Assembly: GCA_963727015.1 (NCBI GenBank)
Contig: CAVSEV010000013.1
Coordinates: 62,001 to 126,000, forward strand
DNA from: DATFVJ01 sp963727015
Lineage (GTDB): Bacteria; Actinomycetota; Actinomycetes; Streptosporangiales; Streptosporangiaceae
Length of the DNA: 64,000 nucleotides
Direction of reading: 5' to 3'
Below the pieces are notes generated by a model, which was not told where the DNA came from, made no database searches, and worked only from the letters and a program-made list of their open reading frames with translations. A program made the position numbers and the translations under genes. The number at the start of each line of letters is the position of its first letter. Position 1 is the stretch's first letter. Positions 18,417 through 27,598 of this stretch are shown here, piece by piece.

Positions 18417-18795
18417 GCGCCAGCGGACCCGTGGCGGCGGCGCAAGCGGAGCCGGTCACGACCGGGGCGGCCCGGCCGGACGGGTGCTGCGCACGCAGCG
18501 CCGGCTCGATCTCACTTCGTGCGCTGGGCCGCCGAGCCCCGGCTGGTCGCGCCGCTGCTGCCTGACCGGGGCCGCCTGGGCGGGGCCGTCTGACCGGGCC
18601 GTCTGGCCCGGGCCGTCTCGCCGGGGCCGCCTGGCCGGGGCCGTCGGCCGGCGCCGCGGCGCGCGGCGCCGCCTGGCCGGGGCCGTCTGACCGCCGTGGA
18701 GCAGCGGTCATCCCGGCCTGGCAGGCCCCGGCCGCGAGGAATATCCCGCAGCCGTCCGACGCTGTGCTAAACCTGCGAATCAGCCAGGAGGGGCG
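18417..18795. other. Gap with GC-rich repeat
   Basis: No gene seen. At about 18540-18690 degenerate units of ggccgtctgaccggggccgc repeat six to seven times. A good ribosome site (AGGAGG) precedes the pirin gene. Confidence 0.5.
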
Positions 18796-19779
18796 ATGCC
18801 CGCCGTTACCGTCGAAAACATCCTTGCCCTGCCGCGCGTGCCAGACATTGCCGCCGCTACCGCGCATCCGCGCCCGGTGACGTCGGTCACCACGGCGCCG
18901 CGAGGTTTTGAGGGCGAGGGCTTCCCCGTCCGCCGCGCGTTCGCCGGGGTGGACCTGGCCGCGCTTGATCCGTTCATCCACATGGATCAGATGGGTGAGG
19001 TGGAGTACGCCCCCGGCGAACCGAAGGGTACCGCGTGGCACCCGCACCGCGGCTTCGAAACCGTCACCTACATGATCGACGGCGAATTCGCCCATTCGGA
19101 CTCGAACGGCGGTGGCGGGCTCATCACCAACGGCGACACCCAGTGGATGACCGCCGGCGCCGGGATCCTGCACATCGAGACTCCGCCCGAGCACCTGGTC
19201 GCAAGCGGCGGACTGTTCCACGGCTTCCAACTGTGGGTAAATCTGCCACGGGCGCTGAAATTCGCGCCGCCGCGTTACCAGGACATCCGCAGCGGCAACG
19301 TGGCCCTGCTTTCCTCGGCGGACGGCGGCGCGCTGATCCGGGTCATCGCCGGCGAGATCGCCGGTCACGCCGGACCCGGCAGCACGCACACGCCGATCGC
19401 GCTCGTCCACGCCACGATCAGTCCCGGCGCCTCACTTACCCTGCCCTGGCGGCCCGATTTCAACGCGCTCGGTTACGTCCTGTCCGGCCGCGGCACGGTT
19501 GGCGCGCAGGCGCGGCCGATCGACAGTGGCCAACTCGCCGTCTTCGGGCCAGGCGACACGATCAACTTCACGGCGCATGCCCGCCAGGACGGCCGAACTC
19601 CGGCACTCGACGTGCTGCTACTCGGCGGGCGGCCGATCCGCGAGCCGGTCGCCGCCTACGGTCCCTTCGTGATGAACACCCGGGCCGAACTCGCCGAGGC
19701 CTTCCAGGACTACCAGGCGGGCCGTCTCGGCAGCATCCCAGCCGCCCACGCGAGCGTGAGCGGCGAAACCGCCGGCTGA
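18796..19779 (+). CDS. Pirin family protein
   Basis: 327 aa bicupin. The N-terminal cupin has the pirin signature FIHMDQMGEVEYAPGE, WHPHRGFETVTYMIDGE (iron-ligand His residues) and AGAGILHIETP; the C-terminal pirin_C cupin follows from about residue 205 (HTPIALVHATISPGAS). Pirins bind Fe and act as quercetinase-like dioxygenases or redox-linked co-regulators, and most bacterial copies lack a proven substrate. ATG follows AGGAGG by 5 bases. A strong hairpin begins 10 bases after the stop, so this is probably a single-gene transcript. Confidence 0.9.
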   Translation: MPAVTVENILALPRVPDIAAATAHPRPVTSVTTAPRGFEGEGFPVRRAFAGVDLAALDPFIHMDQMGEVEYAPGEPKGTAWHPHRGFETVTYMIDGEFAHSDSNGGGGLITNGDTQWMTAGAGILHIETPPEHLVASGGLFHGFQLWVNLPRALKFAPPRYQDIRSGNVALLSSADGGALIRVIAGEIAGHAGPGSTHTPIALVHATISPGASLTLPWRPDFNALGYVLSGRGTVGAQARPIDSGQLAVFGPGDTINFTAHARQDGRTPALDVLLLGGRPIREPVAAYGPFVMNTRAELAEAFQDYQAGRLGSIPAAHASVSGETAG

Positions 19780-19788
19780 CTCGGATTC

Positions 19789-19841
19789 CATGATCGTGGT
19801 ACCTGGCCCGCGAATAGCGCGGGCCAGGTACCACGATCATG
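19789..19841. terminator. Perfect 24-bp stem-loop after pirin
   Basis: catgatcgtggtacctggcc continues to a 24-base arm that is exactly repeated in inverse form around the 5-base loop aatag. Its position just after the pirin stop suits an intrinsic terminator of the U-less actinobacterial kind. It also belongs to a family of palindromes with ATGATC ends (36334, 45931). Confidence 0.7.
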
Positions 19842-19870
19842 AAGGTAATTGGGTTCCCCGGCCAGGTACG

Positions 19871-20127
19871 AGCCACGCACCCGGTGCCCGCGCCACCTGC
19901 GGGCCGAACGCCACACCACACCGCGCGCACCCCGTGCCGGCGCCACCTGCGGGCCGAGCGCCACATCACGCCGCGCGCACCCCGTGCCCGCGCCGCCTGC
20001 GGGCCCAACGCCACACCGCACCACGCGCACCCCGTGCCCGCGCCACCTGCGGGCCGAACGCCACACCACACCACGCGCACCCCGTGCCGGCGCCACCTGC
20101 GGAGCGTGTGCCACACCGCACCGCCGT
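19871..20127. repeat. 50-bp tandem repeat, five copies
   Basis: The block cgccacctgc recurs at 19891, 19941, 19991, 20041 and 20091, an exact 50-bp period, with the rest of the unit varying slightly. The array is intergenic; the long frames across it are repeat artefacts. Confidence 0.9.
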
Positions 20128-20183
20128 ATGGTGCCTTGATCTGTCACCTCAGCAGTCGCGTCGCGCTGACTGACTAGCGATTT

Positions 20184-20220
20184 TGCGACACCACCATTCC
20201 CGGTCTTTGATGATGTCGTA
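20184..20220. promoter_or_regulatory. Dyad before ada-alkA
   Basis: tgcgacaccacc and gatgatgtcgta form an imperfect inverted repeat (9 of 12) about 32 bases before the start codon. Ada-type proteins activate their own promoter, so this is a candidate Ada-box or operator. Confidence 0.3.
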
Positions 20221-20251
20221 TTTTCGCTAGACGCGCGCTTGTGCCGCGGCG

Positions 20252-21751
20252 ATGCTTGAGGTCATGTACACAGACGTGGACCGGTGCGTGCGGGCCGTGC
20301 AGTCGAAGGACGCCCGCTTCGACGGATGGTTCTTCATCGCGGTGGTCACCACCGGGATCTACTGCAGGCCGAGCTGTCCGGTGGTGCCACCCAAGATCAA
20401 GAACATGCGCTTCTATCCGAGCGCGGCCGCGGCGCAGCAGGCCGGATTCCGTGCGTGCAAGCGGTGCAGGCCGGACGCGAGCCCCGGATCCCCGCAGTGG
20501 AACGAACGCGCCGATGTGGTCGCCCGCGCGATGCGGCTGATCGCCGATGGCGTTGTCGACCGCGACGGGGTCCCCGGCCTTGCCTCGCGGCTCGGTTACA
20601 GCACCAGGCAGGTCGAACGGCAACTGCTCGCCGAGCTCGGCGCGGGACCACTCGCACTCGCGCGCGCTCAGCGGGCCCAGACGGCCCGGCTGCTGATCGA
20701 GACGACATTGCTGCCCATGGGTGACGTCGCACTCGCAGCCGGATTCGCGAGCATCAGGGCGTTCAACGACACCGTGCGGGAGGTTTTCGCGCTTTCACCC
20801 ACTGACCTGCGACGCCGGGCCGCCCGCGGCAACCCCGCACCTACTCCGGAGGCCCTGTCGCTGCGCCTGCCGGTGCGTGCGCCGCTGTTCCCCGGCAACC
20901 TGTTCGGGCATCTGGCCGCGACCGCCGTGCCTGGCGTGGAGGAATGGCGCGACGGGGCCTACCGGCGCACGCTACGCCTGCCGCACGGCCATGGCATCGT
21001 CACCCTGCGGCCGCTGCCCGACCACATCGCCTGCCAGCTCGCCCTGTCCGATCTGCGGGATCTGGCGATCGCGATCAGCCGCTGCAGGCGGCTTCTCGAC
21101 CTCGACGCCGACCCGACGGCCGTCGGCGATCTGCTTAGCGGCGACCCGGTGCTCGCCCCGCTCGTGGACAAGGCCCCGGGACGCCGGGTGCCGCGAACCG
21201 TCGACGCGGCCGAGTTCGCGGTGCGCGCGGTGCTCGGGCAGCAGGTGTCCACCTCGGCGGCGCGCACGCACGCCGGCCGGCTCGTGGCCGCGCACGGCGA
21301 GCAGGTCACCGACTCGGCCGGGGGGCTTACTCACCTGTTCCCGGCAGCGTCCACCCTGGCAACGCTCGATCCGGCCACGCTGGCCCTCCCCCAGTCGCGC
21401 CGTCACACCCTGGTCAAGCTCACAAGCGCGCTCGCCAGCGGAGAGATCGACCTCGGGGTGGGCAGCGACTGGCAGCGCGCCCGCGGGCAGCTCGCCGGGC
21501 TGCCCGGGATCGGCCCGTGGACCGTCGAGACGATCGCGATGCGTGCGCTCGGCGACCCAGACGCATTCACCGCGACGGACCTCGGCGTCCGCCTCGCCGC
21601 ACGCGAACTCGGCTTGCCAGCCGCACCAGCGGCACTGACCCGTCACGCCGCCGCCTGGCGGCCGTGGCGCGCCTACGCCGTCCAATATCTGTGGGCCACG
21701 GGAGACCACGCGATCAACCGCATGCCGGCGCCAGCCGCCCCTGGCAGCTGA
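20252..21751 (+). CDS. alkA: Ada-AlkA fusion: methyl-sensor regulator and 3-methyladenine glycosylase
   Basis: 499 aa with four modules. Ada zinc domain: C38 and C42 in GIYCRPSCP, and the pair in FRACKRCRPD, where the zinc-bound Cys takes methyl from phosphotriesters. An AraC-type helix-turn-helix follows (about 85-195; GLASRLGYSTRQVERQLL, GDVALAAGFASIRAFNDTVR). Then come the AlkA N-domain and the HhH-GPD glycosylase (AVRAVLGQQVSTSAAR, hairpin GLPGIGPWTVETIAMR and the catalytic Asp in PDAFTATDLGVR). It senses alkylation, induces genes and excises alkylated bases. ATG 20264 (MYTDVDRC) is an alternative start matching many homologues. ogt follows about 107 bases downstream, so the two form an alkylation-repair unit. 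Confidence 0.92.
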   Translation: MLEVMYTDVDRCVRAVQSKDARFDGWFFIAVVTTGIYCRPSCPVVPPKIKNMRFYPSAAAAQQAGFRACKRCRPDASPGSPQWNERADVVARAMRLIADGVVDRDGVPGLASRLGYSTRQVERQLLAELGAGPLALARAQRAQTARLLIETTLLPMGDVALAAGFASIRAFNDTVREVFALSPTDLRRRAARGNPAPTPEALSLRLPVRAPLFPGNLFGHLAATAVPGVEEWRDGAYRRTLRLPHGHGIVTLRPLPDHIACQLALSDLRDLAIAISRCRRLLDLDADPTAVGDLLSGDPVLAPLVDKAPGRRVPRTVDAAEFAVRAVLGQQVSTSAARTHAGRLVAAHGEQVTDSAGGLTHLFPAASTLATLDPATLALPQSRRHTLVKLTSALASGEIDLGVGSDWQRARGQLAGLPGIGPWTVETIAMRALGDPDAFTATDLGVRLAARELGLPAAPAALTRHAAAWRPWRAYAVQYLWATGDHAINRMPAPAAPGS

Positions 21752-21858
21752 ACCCGGCAACCAACACGACATGGCCAGCAGCACGACACGGCCAGCAACA
21801 CGACCGGCCAGCAATGCGAACTCCCGCGCGACGGCGACCAGACACGAAAGGATCTTCA

Positions 21859-22395
21859 ATGACCGCGACCACCATGGCACCCCGGCGGGCGCACGCCGTA
21901 GTGGACAGTCCCGTCGGACCGCTCACCCTGGTGGTGGCCGGCGGCGTCCTCACCGGCCTCTACATGGACATGGCACGGCACATGCCGCCCCCCGAGACCT
22001 TCGGTACCGGTGCGGCGGGGACTGACGCGTTCTTTTCAGCGCCGGCCAGCCAGTTGCGCGATTACTTCGCGGGGCGGCGCACGCGGTTCGACCTGCCGGT
22101 CTACCTCGAGGGAACCCCGTTCCAGCGACGGGTCTGGGCAGCGTTGCAGGAGATTCCCTTTGGGGAGACGATCTCCTACGGTGAGCTGGCCGACCGGATA
22201 GGGCGCCCCACCGCGTCCAGGGCGGTTGGCCTGGCGAACGGGCGCAACCCGATCAGCATCATCGTGCCCTGCCATCGCGTCATCGGCTCGGACGGCAGCC
22301 TCACCGGATATGGGGGTGGCCTGGCGCGCAAGCAGCACCTGCTCGCTTTCGAGCGCGACGTCATGGCAGCGGGCCCGCTGCCCTCGGTTCCATGA
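21859..22395 (+). CDS. ogt: O6-methylguanine-DNA methyltransferase
   Basis: 178 aa suicide repair enzyme that moves the methyl group from O6-methylguanine to its own Cys. Active-site box IIVPCHRVIG, HTH part FGETISYGELADRIGRP and Asn hinge VGLANGRNP are all present. ATG 21859 follows GAAAGGA by 6 bases; the longer upstream frame has no support. The 107-base gap to ada-alkA contains three to four short copies of a cgacacggccagcaa-like repeat. Probably coexpressed with and induced by the Ada protein upstream. Confidence 0.93.
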   Translation: MTATTMAPRRAHAVVDSPVGPLTLVVAGGVLTGLYMDMARHMPPPETFGTGAAGTDAFFSAPASQLRDYFAGRRTRFDLPVYLEGTPFQRRVWAALQEIPFGETISYGELADRIGRPTASRAVGLANGRNPISIIVPCHRVIGSDGSLTGYGGGLARKQHLLAFERDVMAAGPLPSVP

Positions 22396-22564
22396 GGGGC
22401 GCGGCCTGGCGGGCGTGGATGTACCGGCACTGGTCATATCGACCCGCAATGGCACATCCAAGGTCACCGGCGGCAGGCTGGGGCAGGGTCACGGGTGGCA
22501 GGCTGGGGCTTCATGACCGGGCCACGTTGACCGGCTTCGAACTCCTCGCCAACGGTGACCGCGA

Positions 22565-24181
22565 TCATGGTATCTGTGCTCGCGCGGTGGAGCCCCCGCC
22601 CGTTTTCCGCCCCACCGTGAGCGCCTCGCGACCGAGTTGCGCCCAATCCAGTTGCGGCCGCGGCTCGGGGACGCCAGGCCGGTTGCGCGGAACCCGCACC
22701 CGCAGCGACAGCGGGCGGATGGTGCAGCGTACCGGCGTAGGCATCAAAATCGACTCGCCATCTATCCCGACAGGGATAGCGGGTGCATCCGCCTCGATGA
22801 CGACCTCTTGTGCGCTCAGCACGACCAGTTCGCGTGACCGTTGCAAGCCGCGCAGCAGGCCGGCCGCCTGGGCGGCGGACTGGACCGTAACGCCGACGAC
22901 GCCAAGGACGCCGCGGTCGAGCCGCACCCGCCGCCCCATGCCAGCGATGTCGCTCGTCCCGTAGGGATTGTTGCTCACCAGCACGGCCTGCGGCCCGTCG
23001 AGTATCACCGTGCCATCGACCCGGACCACCAGGTGCGCTCCCTCGTGCCCGCCGAGCAGATCGGGGAGCATCTGCAGCGCGGTGCCCACCTTGTCGTCGC
23101 GGTAGGCAGGGCTCTGCACGACCTCGGCATAGGCGCCGAACGACGCGTTGTTGACGAACGTGCGGCCTGAGATCTGGCCGAGGTCGATACGGAGTTCGAC
23201 GCCGTCGGTGAGGGCGTCGAGGCAGCTGGCGGGGTCGTCACGGTCCAGGCCGAGATCGAGGGCGAAATGGTTGCGGGTCCCTGCGGAAATGACCACCATC
23301 GGGATGTCACGCTCCGCCGCGACTCCCGCGACCAGGGCCTGCGTCCCGTCTCCGCCAGCGACGCCGAGCAGATCGGCTCCACGGTCCACCGCCTGCCGTG
23401 CCAGCGCGGCCACGTCAACGATGCCGTGGACGTCCGGGCCTTCGAGTAGTGCCACCTCGGCGCCGAGCGCGGCAGCCTTCTCCTTGAGCCCGAACTTCCC
23501 GACCTTTCCACCGCCTGATCTTGGGTTCATGATCAAATAAGGCTGCCGCTGCGGCGTGGCGGCATATTCGACTGGTTTGGCCGAATGGTGGTCGCTGCGG
23601 AGTGCCGCGCGCCCGGCCGCGACGGCACCCACCGCGAGCACGATGCCGACCGCCACATCCCAGAGCAATCCGACGATGATGTACACGACGATCACGAAAA
23701 CTGGCGCGGCGACGAGGAGAACGAACGCAAGCCAGCGCTGGATGCCGCGGTGGGCAACGAACCACCAGGCCGCCGCGACGGTGACGGCCAGGCCGACGAA
23801 GCCAAGTAGCAGCGCGGTGATGCTTCTTAGACCACCGAACACCAAGATCACCGCCACCGCGGCAACGGCGGCGGCAAAGGCCAGCCTGGCCAGCCAGCGC
23901 TGGCCGCGGGTTGCTCGGATCGGCTGTTCACCGGTCCCGTGGGGCCCCCCGGTTCCCTGCGCCCCGCCGGTCCCCTGCGCCCCGCCGGTCGCCTGCGCCC
24001 CGCCGGTCGCCTGCGCCCCGCCGGTCGCCTGCGCCCCGCCGGTCGCCTGCGCCCCGCCAGCGGGGTCGGCGCCGCCGTGCGGCGGGTCGTCGCCGCCCGC
24101 GCCCACCTTTTCGGCCTTGCGCGACACGTATGCTCCTCCGCCACCCTCTGATGGCTGCACTTCGAGCGACTTTGCTCCCAT
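22565..24181 (-). CDS. Diacylglycerol-kinase-like lipid kinase with membrane domain
   Basis: 538 aa. A Gly-Ala-Thr repeat segment (GGAQAT units, about 42-80) leads into four helices (about 99-117, 119-141, 150-172 and 175-191), then a DAGK catalytic domain from about 213: NPRSGGGK at 219-226 and the nucleotide loop GGDGT at 276-280, with the C-terminal lipid-binding beta-domain. It should phosphorylate a diacylglycerol or similar lipid at the membrane. The N-terminal helices are an addition to the basic kinase. Convergent with ogt; the gap between them holds only a weak inverted repeat (22512-22569) that overlaps the stop. Confidence 0.85.
   Translation of the reverse strand: MGAKSLEVQPSEGGGGAYVSRKAEKVGAGGDDPPHGGADPAGGAQATGGAQATGGAQATGGAQATGGAQGTGGAQGTGGPHGTGEQPIRATRGQRWLARLAFAAAVAAVAVILVFGGLRSITALLLGFVGLAVTVAAAWWFVAHRGIQRWLAFVLLVAAPVFVIVVYIIVGLLWDVAVGIVLAVGAVAAGRAALRSDHHSAKPVEYAATPQRQPYLIMNPRSGGGKVGKFGLKEKAAALGAEVALLEGPDVHGIVDVAALARQAVDRGADLLGVAGGDGTQALVAGVAAERDIPMVVISAGTRNHFALDLGLDRDDPASCLDALTDGVELRIDLGQISGRTFVNNASFGAYAEVVQSPAYRDDKVGTALQMLPDLLGGHEGAHLVVRVDGTVILDGPQAVLVSNNPYGTSDIAGMGRRVRLDRGVLGVVGVTVQSAAQAAGLLRGLQRSRELVVLSAQEVVIEADAPAIPVGIDGESILMPTPVRCTIRPLSLRVRVPRNRPGVPEPRPQLDWAQLGREALTVGRKTGGGSTARAQIP
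23937..24062 (-). repeat. 18-bp in-frame minisatellite (GGAQAT)
   Basis: Seven copies of cgccccgccggtcgcctg (plus-strand view) code the N-terminal linker of the lipid kinase. Copies differ by at most a few bases. Confidence 0.9.
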
Positions 24182-24720
24182 TCAGAGTGAAACCGATCGA
24201 GGGGCGGGAGCGGTTCACCCTGGCCGGGTGAAGGCGACCCGCAGGCTGCGAGCCGACCGTATCGGCGAACGAGCATGATCCCGAACGGCGGCGCGGTGTG
24301 GCGCCCGGTGTATAGGAGCGTCAGCCGCCGCCCCTCCCCCGCAGCTTGGCACACCACTACCTCACCGATGGTCCATTGCTGGGTTATAGCCCACCAATGG
24401 GCCATCGCTGGGCTTGTTGAGGAATCGCTGGGCTTGGTAAGGATTGGGCGGCGAGCGGCGTCACAGTTGGTGAATAACAGCCTGTTCGGCGATCCACTAC
24501 AGGCAGCGGCCACCCTGCCCCGTTGGAGCGGTGCCCAACGGGGCGGGGGCCACCCTGCCCCGTTGGAGCGGTGCCCAACGGGGCGGGGGCCACTGGAGCG
24601 GTGCCCTGCGGGCAGGGTGAAGTAGCGGCGGCGCGGGGATCCCATAACCACGGCGTCGGCGCCTGGCCGGCGAGTTGCCAGCCATGCGGCCTGGACACGT
24701 GGGAAAGGGGGTGAGTCGGG
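24182..24720. other. Divergent gap with palindromes and tandem hairpins
   Basis: Separates the lipid kinase and antiporter genes. No coding frame is convincing. It contains the palindrome at 24364-24409 and a 40-bp tandem unit (24510-24610) whose copies each form a hairpin (gccccgttgg / ccaacggggc, 8-base loop, at 24517-24544 and 24557-24584). Confidence 0.6.
24364..24409. repeat. Intergenic palindrome with TATA loop
   Basis: Arms accgatggtccattgctggg and its near-inverse around the loop tata form a stem of about 21 pairs with four mismatches. Resembles the elements at 31027 and 36247. Confidence 0.6.
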
Positions 24721-26037
24721 TTGAGCGGCTCGGCAGGCTTGGTGATCGCAGCCACCGCGGGTGGGTACGCGCTGGTGTCCCGGCGGCTCGAACGCAGCTT
24801 TGTATCCGGGCCCATGGTGTTCGTCACGGTGGGTCTCGCGCTTGGACCGCTCGGTTTCGACTTCATCTCCATCAGTCATGAGGCAAGTGGCATCCGCGAA
24901 CTGACGGAGTCGGCGCTCGCGCTGCTGCTGTTCACCGACGCGCTCGCCATCCAGGCGAAGGCACTGCGCCGCGACGAGTTCCTGCCAATCCGGTTGCTGG
25001 GGGCCGGGCTGCCGCTGACGATCGCGCTCGGCTGGCTGCTCGCCTGGCCCCTGCTGCCCGGGCTCTCCCGCTGGGACCTTGCCCTTGTCGGCGTCATCCT
25101 GGCACCAACAGACGCGGCGCTCGGGCAGCCGGCGATCGCAAACCGCGCCGTGCCCGCGCTTGTGCGCGAAGGGCTCAACGTGGAGAGCGGCCTGAACGAC
25201 GGTATGGCGCTGCCGTTCTTCGTGATCTTTCTTGCGGCAGCGGCCGGGCACGCCACGGCCCACTCGGAAGCCAGCGTGTTCGGCCGTGCGCTGATCGCGA
25301 GCACCGCGATCGGCGCGGTCATCGGATGGGGCGGCGGTCGGCTGCTGACCAGGTCGCGCGCTGCGGGCTGGTCAGGGCAGGGCTGGCAGCAGATCTTCGT
25401 CATCGCCGTCGTCGTGGCAGCCTACTGCGCCTGCCTGGCGATCGACGGCAGTGGCTTCATCGGCGCCTGGGTGGCGGGGCTCGCCTTCGGCGGGAGCCTG
25501 CGCCGCGAGCCCGCGCCGCGGCCGGCAGACGTCAGGGCAACCGGCCGACTCGCCGAGCAACTGGCCGACCTGCTCAGCTCGCTGAGCTTCTTCGTTTTCG
25601 GCGCCGCGCTCCTCGGTCCGGCGCTGCAGCACTTTGCCTGGCACGACCTCGCCTACGCGGCGGCGAGCCTCACCGTCATCCGCCTGCTGCCAGTCGCGCT
25701 CGCTTTGCTCGGCAGCGGGTTGCGCTCTGCGACCGTCGGCTACATCGGCTGGTTTGGCCCGCGCGGGCTCGCCTCCATCGTGCTCGGCCTGCTGGTGCTC
25801 GAGGAGCGCATCCCCGGTGGCCTGGCGCTCGCCAACGTCGTGGCGCTCACCGTGGGCCTCAGCGTGCTCGCACACGGCGTCACGGCTACGCCGCTCGCGG
25901 ACAGGTACGCCCACTGGTACGTCGCGGCGGCCGCCCGCACGCCAGGCCTCAGGGAAAGCGCCGCCGTGCAGACCCGCGAGGTCCACACAAGCGCTGAACC
26001 CGACGGCGGGACGCGGGAGACTCCCGGCACTGACTGA
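24721..26037 (+). CDS. Na+/H+ antiporter, CPA1/NhaP type
   Basis: 438 aa, about 12 helices. Family residues: PTDAALGQPAI in helix 5, and GLNVESGLNDGMALPFF with the essential ND pair in helix 6; WFGPRGLASIVLGLLVLEE is the conserved C-terminal arginine helix. It exchanges external protons for cytoplasmic sodium or potassium, aiding pH and salt homeostasis. TTG 24721 is the start because the protein begins with MSGSAGLVIAA and the frame has no better codon; the ribosome site GGAAAGGGGG is about 9 bases away. Confidence 0.88.
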   Translation: MSGSAGLVIAATAGGYALVSRRLERSFVSGPMVFVTVGLALGPLGFDFISISHEASGIRELTESALALLLFTDALAIQAKALRRDEFLPIRLLGAGLPLTIALGWLLAWPLLPGLSRWDLALVGVILAPTDAALGQPAIANRAVPALVREGLNVESGLNDGMALPFFVIFLAAAAGHATAHSEASVFGRALIASTAIGAVIGWGGGRLLTRSRAAGWSGQGWQQIFVIAVVVAAYCACLAIDGSGFIGAWVAGLAFGGSLRREPAPRPADVRATGRLAEQLADLLSSLSFFVFGAALLGPALQHFAWHDLAYAAASLTVIRLLPVALALLGSGLRSATVGYIGWFGPRGLASIVLGLLVLEERIPGGLALANVVALTVGLSVLAHGVTATPLADRYAHWYVAAAARTPGLRESAAVQTREVHTSAEPDGGTRETPGTD

Positions 26038-26237
26038 GTCCCCTGGGGGCGCAGAGCGCCGGGTGCCGGAGGGCGCGGGATTCATGGTCGTGGTGCCGGG
26101 TTGCGACGATGGGGTACTGAGGTGGCCGGGAACGGGAAGCGGGAGACCGGCGGTAGGTCGCCGTGGGCCCGCAAGCAGTCACGCTGCGCATCACCCCAGT
26201 CACGGCGATAAGCCAATAAAGACTCAGGGGGCAAGCG

Positions 26238-26468
26238 ATGATCACATTAGAAGTGATTGGCGGCATCATCGTCGTGGTCGTGGGCCTCGGCGCGTTATAC
26301 GATCACCGGGCGCGTCGGCGTGGGTGGCGCGTTGGAGTATCAAGCGAGGAAGCCCTTCAAACCGGGTCGACGCCTCGAAAAGACGAGACCCGTTTATTCG
26401 CCGCCATGATCGAAAATGGAACGAATAGTGTGCAAGAACCCGGGCCTGGACCTGCGGAGCTGACATGA
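26238..26468 (+). CDS. Small single-pass membrane protein
   Basis: 76 aa with CAGGGGG 6 bases before ATG. Helix at residues 3-20 (TLEVIGGIIVVVVGLGAL), then basic YDHRARRRGWR, so the tail should face the cytoplasm. The rest is polar and ends in Pro-Gly-rich sequence. Similar short proteins of the pattern IGGIxVVVxGLGALYD-x-RARRRG are common in actinobacteria; function unknown. Confidence 0.65.
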   Translation: MITLEVIGGIIVVVVGLGALYDHRARRRGWRVGVSSEEALQTGSTPRKDETRLFAAMIENGTNSVQEPGPGPAELT

Positions 26469-26820
26469 GCTACCGTCGCGATCATGCTGGCAGTCGTCTG
26501 GCTGTGTCGTTTCCCATTTGGTGAGCCGCGCGATCTGACGCATGCACGGTCCATACGGGTGCCAGGTCCGGTTGCCCCGAGGCTGAGATCATGCCCCCGC
26601 TGTGGCCAAGTTCGGCTGGCGCGCGGTAAGGATCGGCTGCGGCGCGGCCCAAGATCGTCTGCCGCGCGGCAAGGACCGGCTGCCGCTGCGGCCAGGTTCG
26701 GCTGCGCGTGGCAGACGACGGCCTTATGGGCGGGAAGCGCCCGCGGCGGGGGCCGCGCCCGCCGCCTGAACGAGTGCGGGCCGCCGGCGGTCCAGACGCT
26801 ACATTCTTCTGCAGGGAGGC
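26469..26820. other. Gap with degenerate repeat
   Basis: No gene. From about 26600 to 26720 a unit of about 30 bases (cggctgccgcgcggcaagga-like) recurs four times with many changes. A GGGAGG ribosome site for rpiA ends the gap. Confidence 0.5.
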
Positions 26821-27573
26821 GTGATGGCTGCCAGCGAAGAGAGCGAGAAGGCACGAATCGGCGAGACACGAAGGGAGGAGGCACGAAGTGAGGAGGCACG
26901 AAGTGAGGAGGCACGAAGTGAGGAGGCGCTGAACGAGAAGGAGGTGGCCGCCGAGGCTTCGGCGGAACTGGTCGAAGACGGAATGACGGTCGGTCTCGGC
27001 ACTGGTTCGACCGTTGCCTTTCTGCTGGCCGCTCTAGCCAGGCGCGGGCTTTCATTGCGCTGTGTATCCACGTCGCCCCGGACCGAGCAAGCAGCACAGC
27101 GGCTCGGTCTGCACGTGGAGCCGTTCTCCTCGATCGAGCGCTTCGACATCGCGATCGACGGCGCCGACCAGGTCGCGCCGGACGGATGGCTGATCAAGGG
27201 CGGCGGCGCCGCGCATACCCGCGAGAAGATCGTCGCGGTGTCGGCGGACCGTTTCGTGGTCATCGCCGACTCGACGAAGACCGTGCAGGCGCTGCGCCCG
27301 CCGGTGCCGCTCGAGCTCCTTCAGTTCGGCCTGGCCTCCACCCTGCGCCGCCTCGGCAGCGTCAAGCTCCGCGACGTCCCGAGGAGCCCCGATGGCGGGG
27401 TCATCGCCGACTTCACCGGTGAGTTCAATGACCCCGAGGCTCTTGCGGCCCGGCTGTCTGGGACCCCCGGCGTCGTGGACCACGGGCTCTTCCCGCCACG
27501 GCTGGTGACGACCGTGCTCGTGGGACGGGGGCAGTCGGTCGAGACCATCACCGTCAGCCACCCCGGCGGCTGA
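26821..27573 (+). CDS. rpiA: Ribose-5-phosphate isomerase A
   Basis: Interconverts ribose 5-phosphate and ribulose 5-phosphate in the pentose phosphate pathway. Seen: VGLGTGSTVAFLLAAL (phosphate loop), FDIAIDGADQV (catalytic Asp region), LIKGGGAAHTREKIVAV (catalytic Lys and Glu). The N-terminus has an extra 25 residues of REEARSEEARSEEA repeat coded by a 15-bp minisatellite (26871-26925); these are not in normal RpiA. ATG 26824 or GTG 26821 may start. Convergent with pgi, 25 bases away. Confidence 0.92.
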   Translation: MMAASEESEKARIGETRREEARSEEARSEEARSEEALNEKEVAAEASAELVEDGMTVGLGTGSTVAFLLAALARRGLSLRCVSTSPRTEQAAQRLGLHVEPFSSIERFDIAIDGADQVAPDGWLIKGGGAAHTREKIVAVSADRFVVIADSTKTVQALRPPVPLELLQFGLASTLRRLGSVKLRDVPRSPDGGVIADFTGEFNDPEALAARLSGTPGVVDHGLFPPRLVTTVLVGRGQSVETITVSHPGG

Positions 27574-27598
27574 CGCAGCCCCTCCTTCAGCTCGCTGG

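Noticed and set aside
19568..20177. Several long open frames over the 50-bp array
   Set aside because: All are Arg/Pro- or Gly/Cys-rich peptides produced by the tandem repeat.
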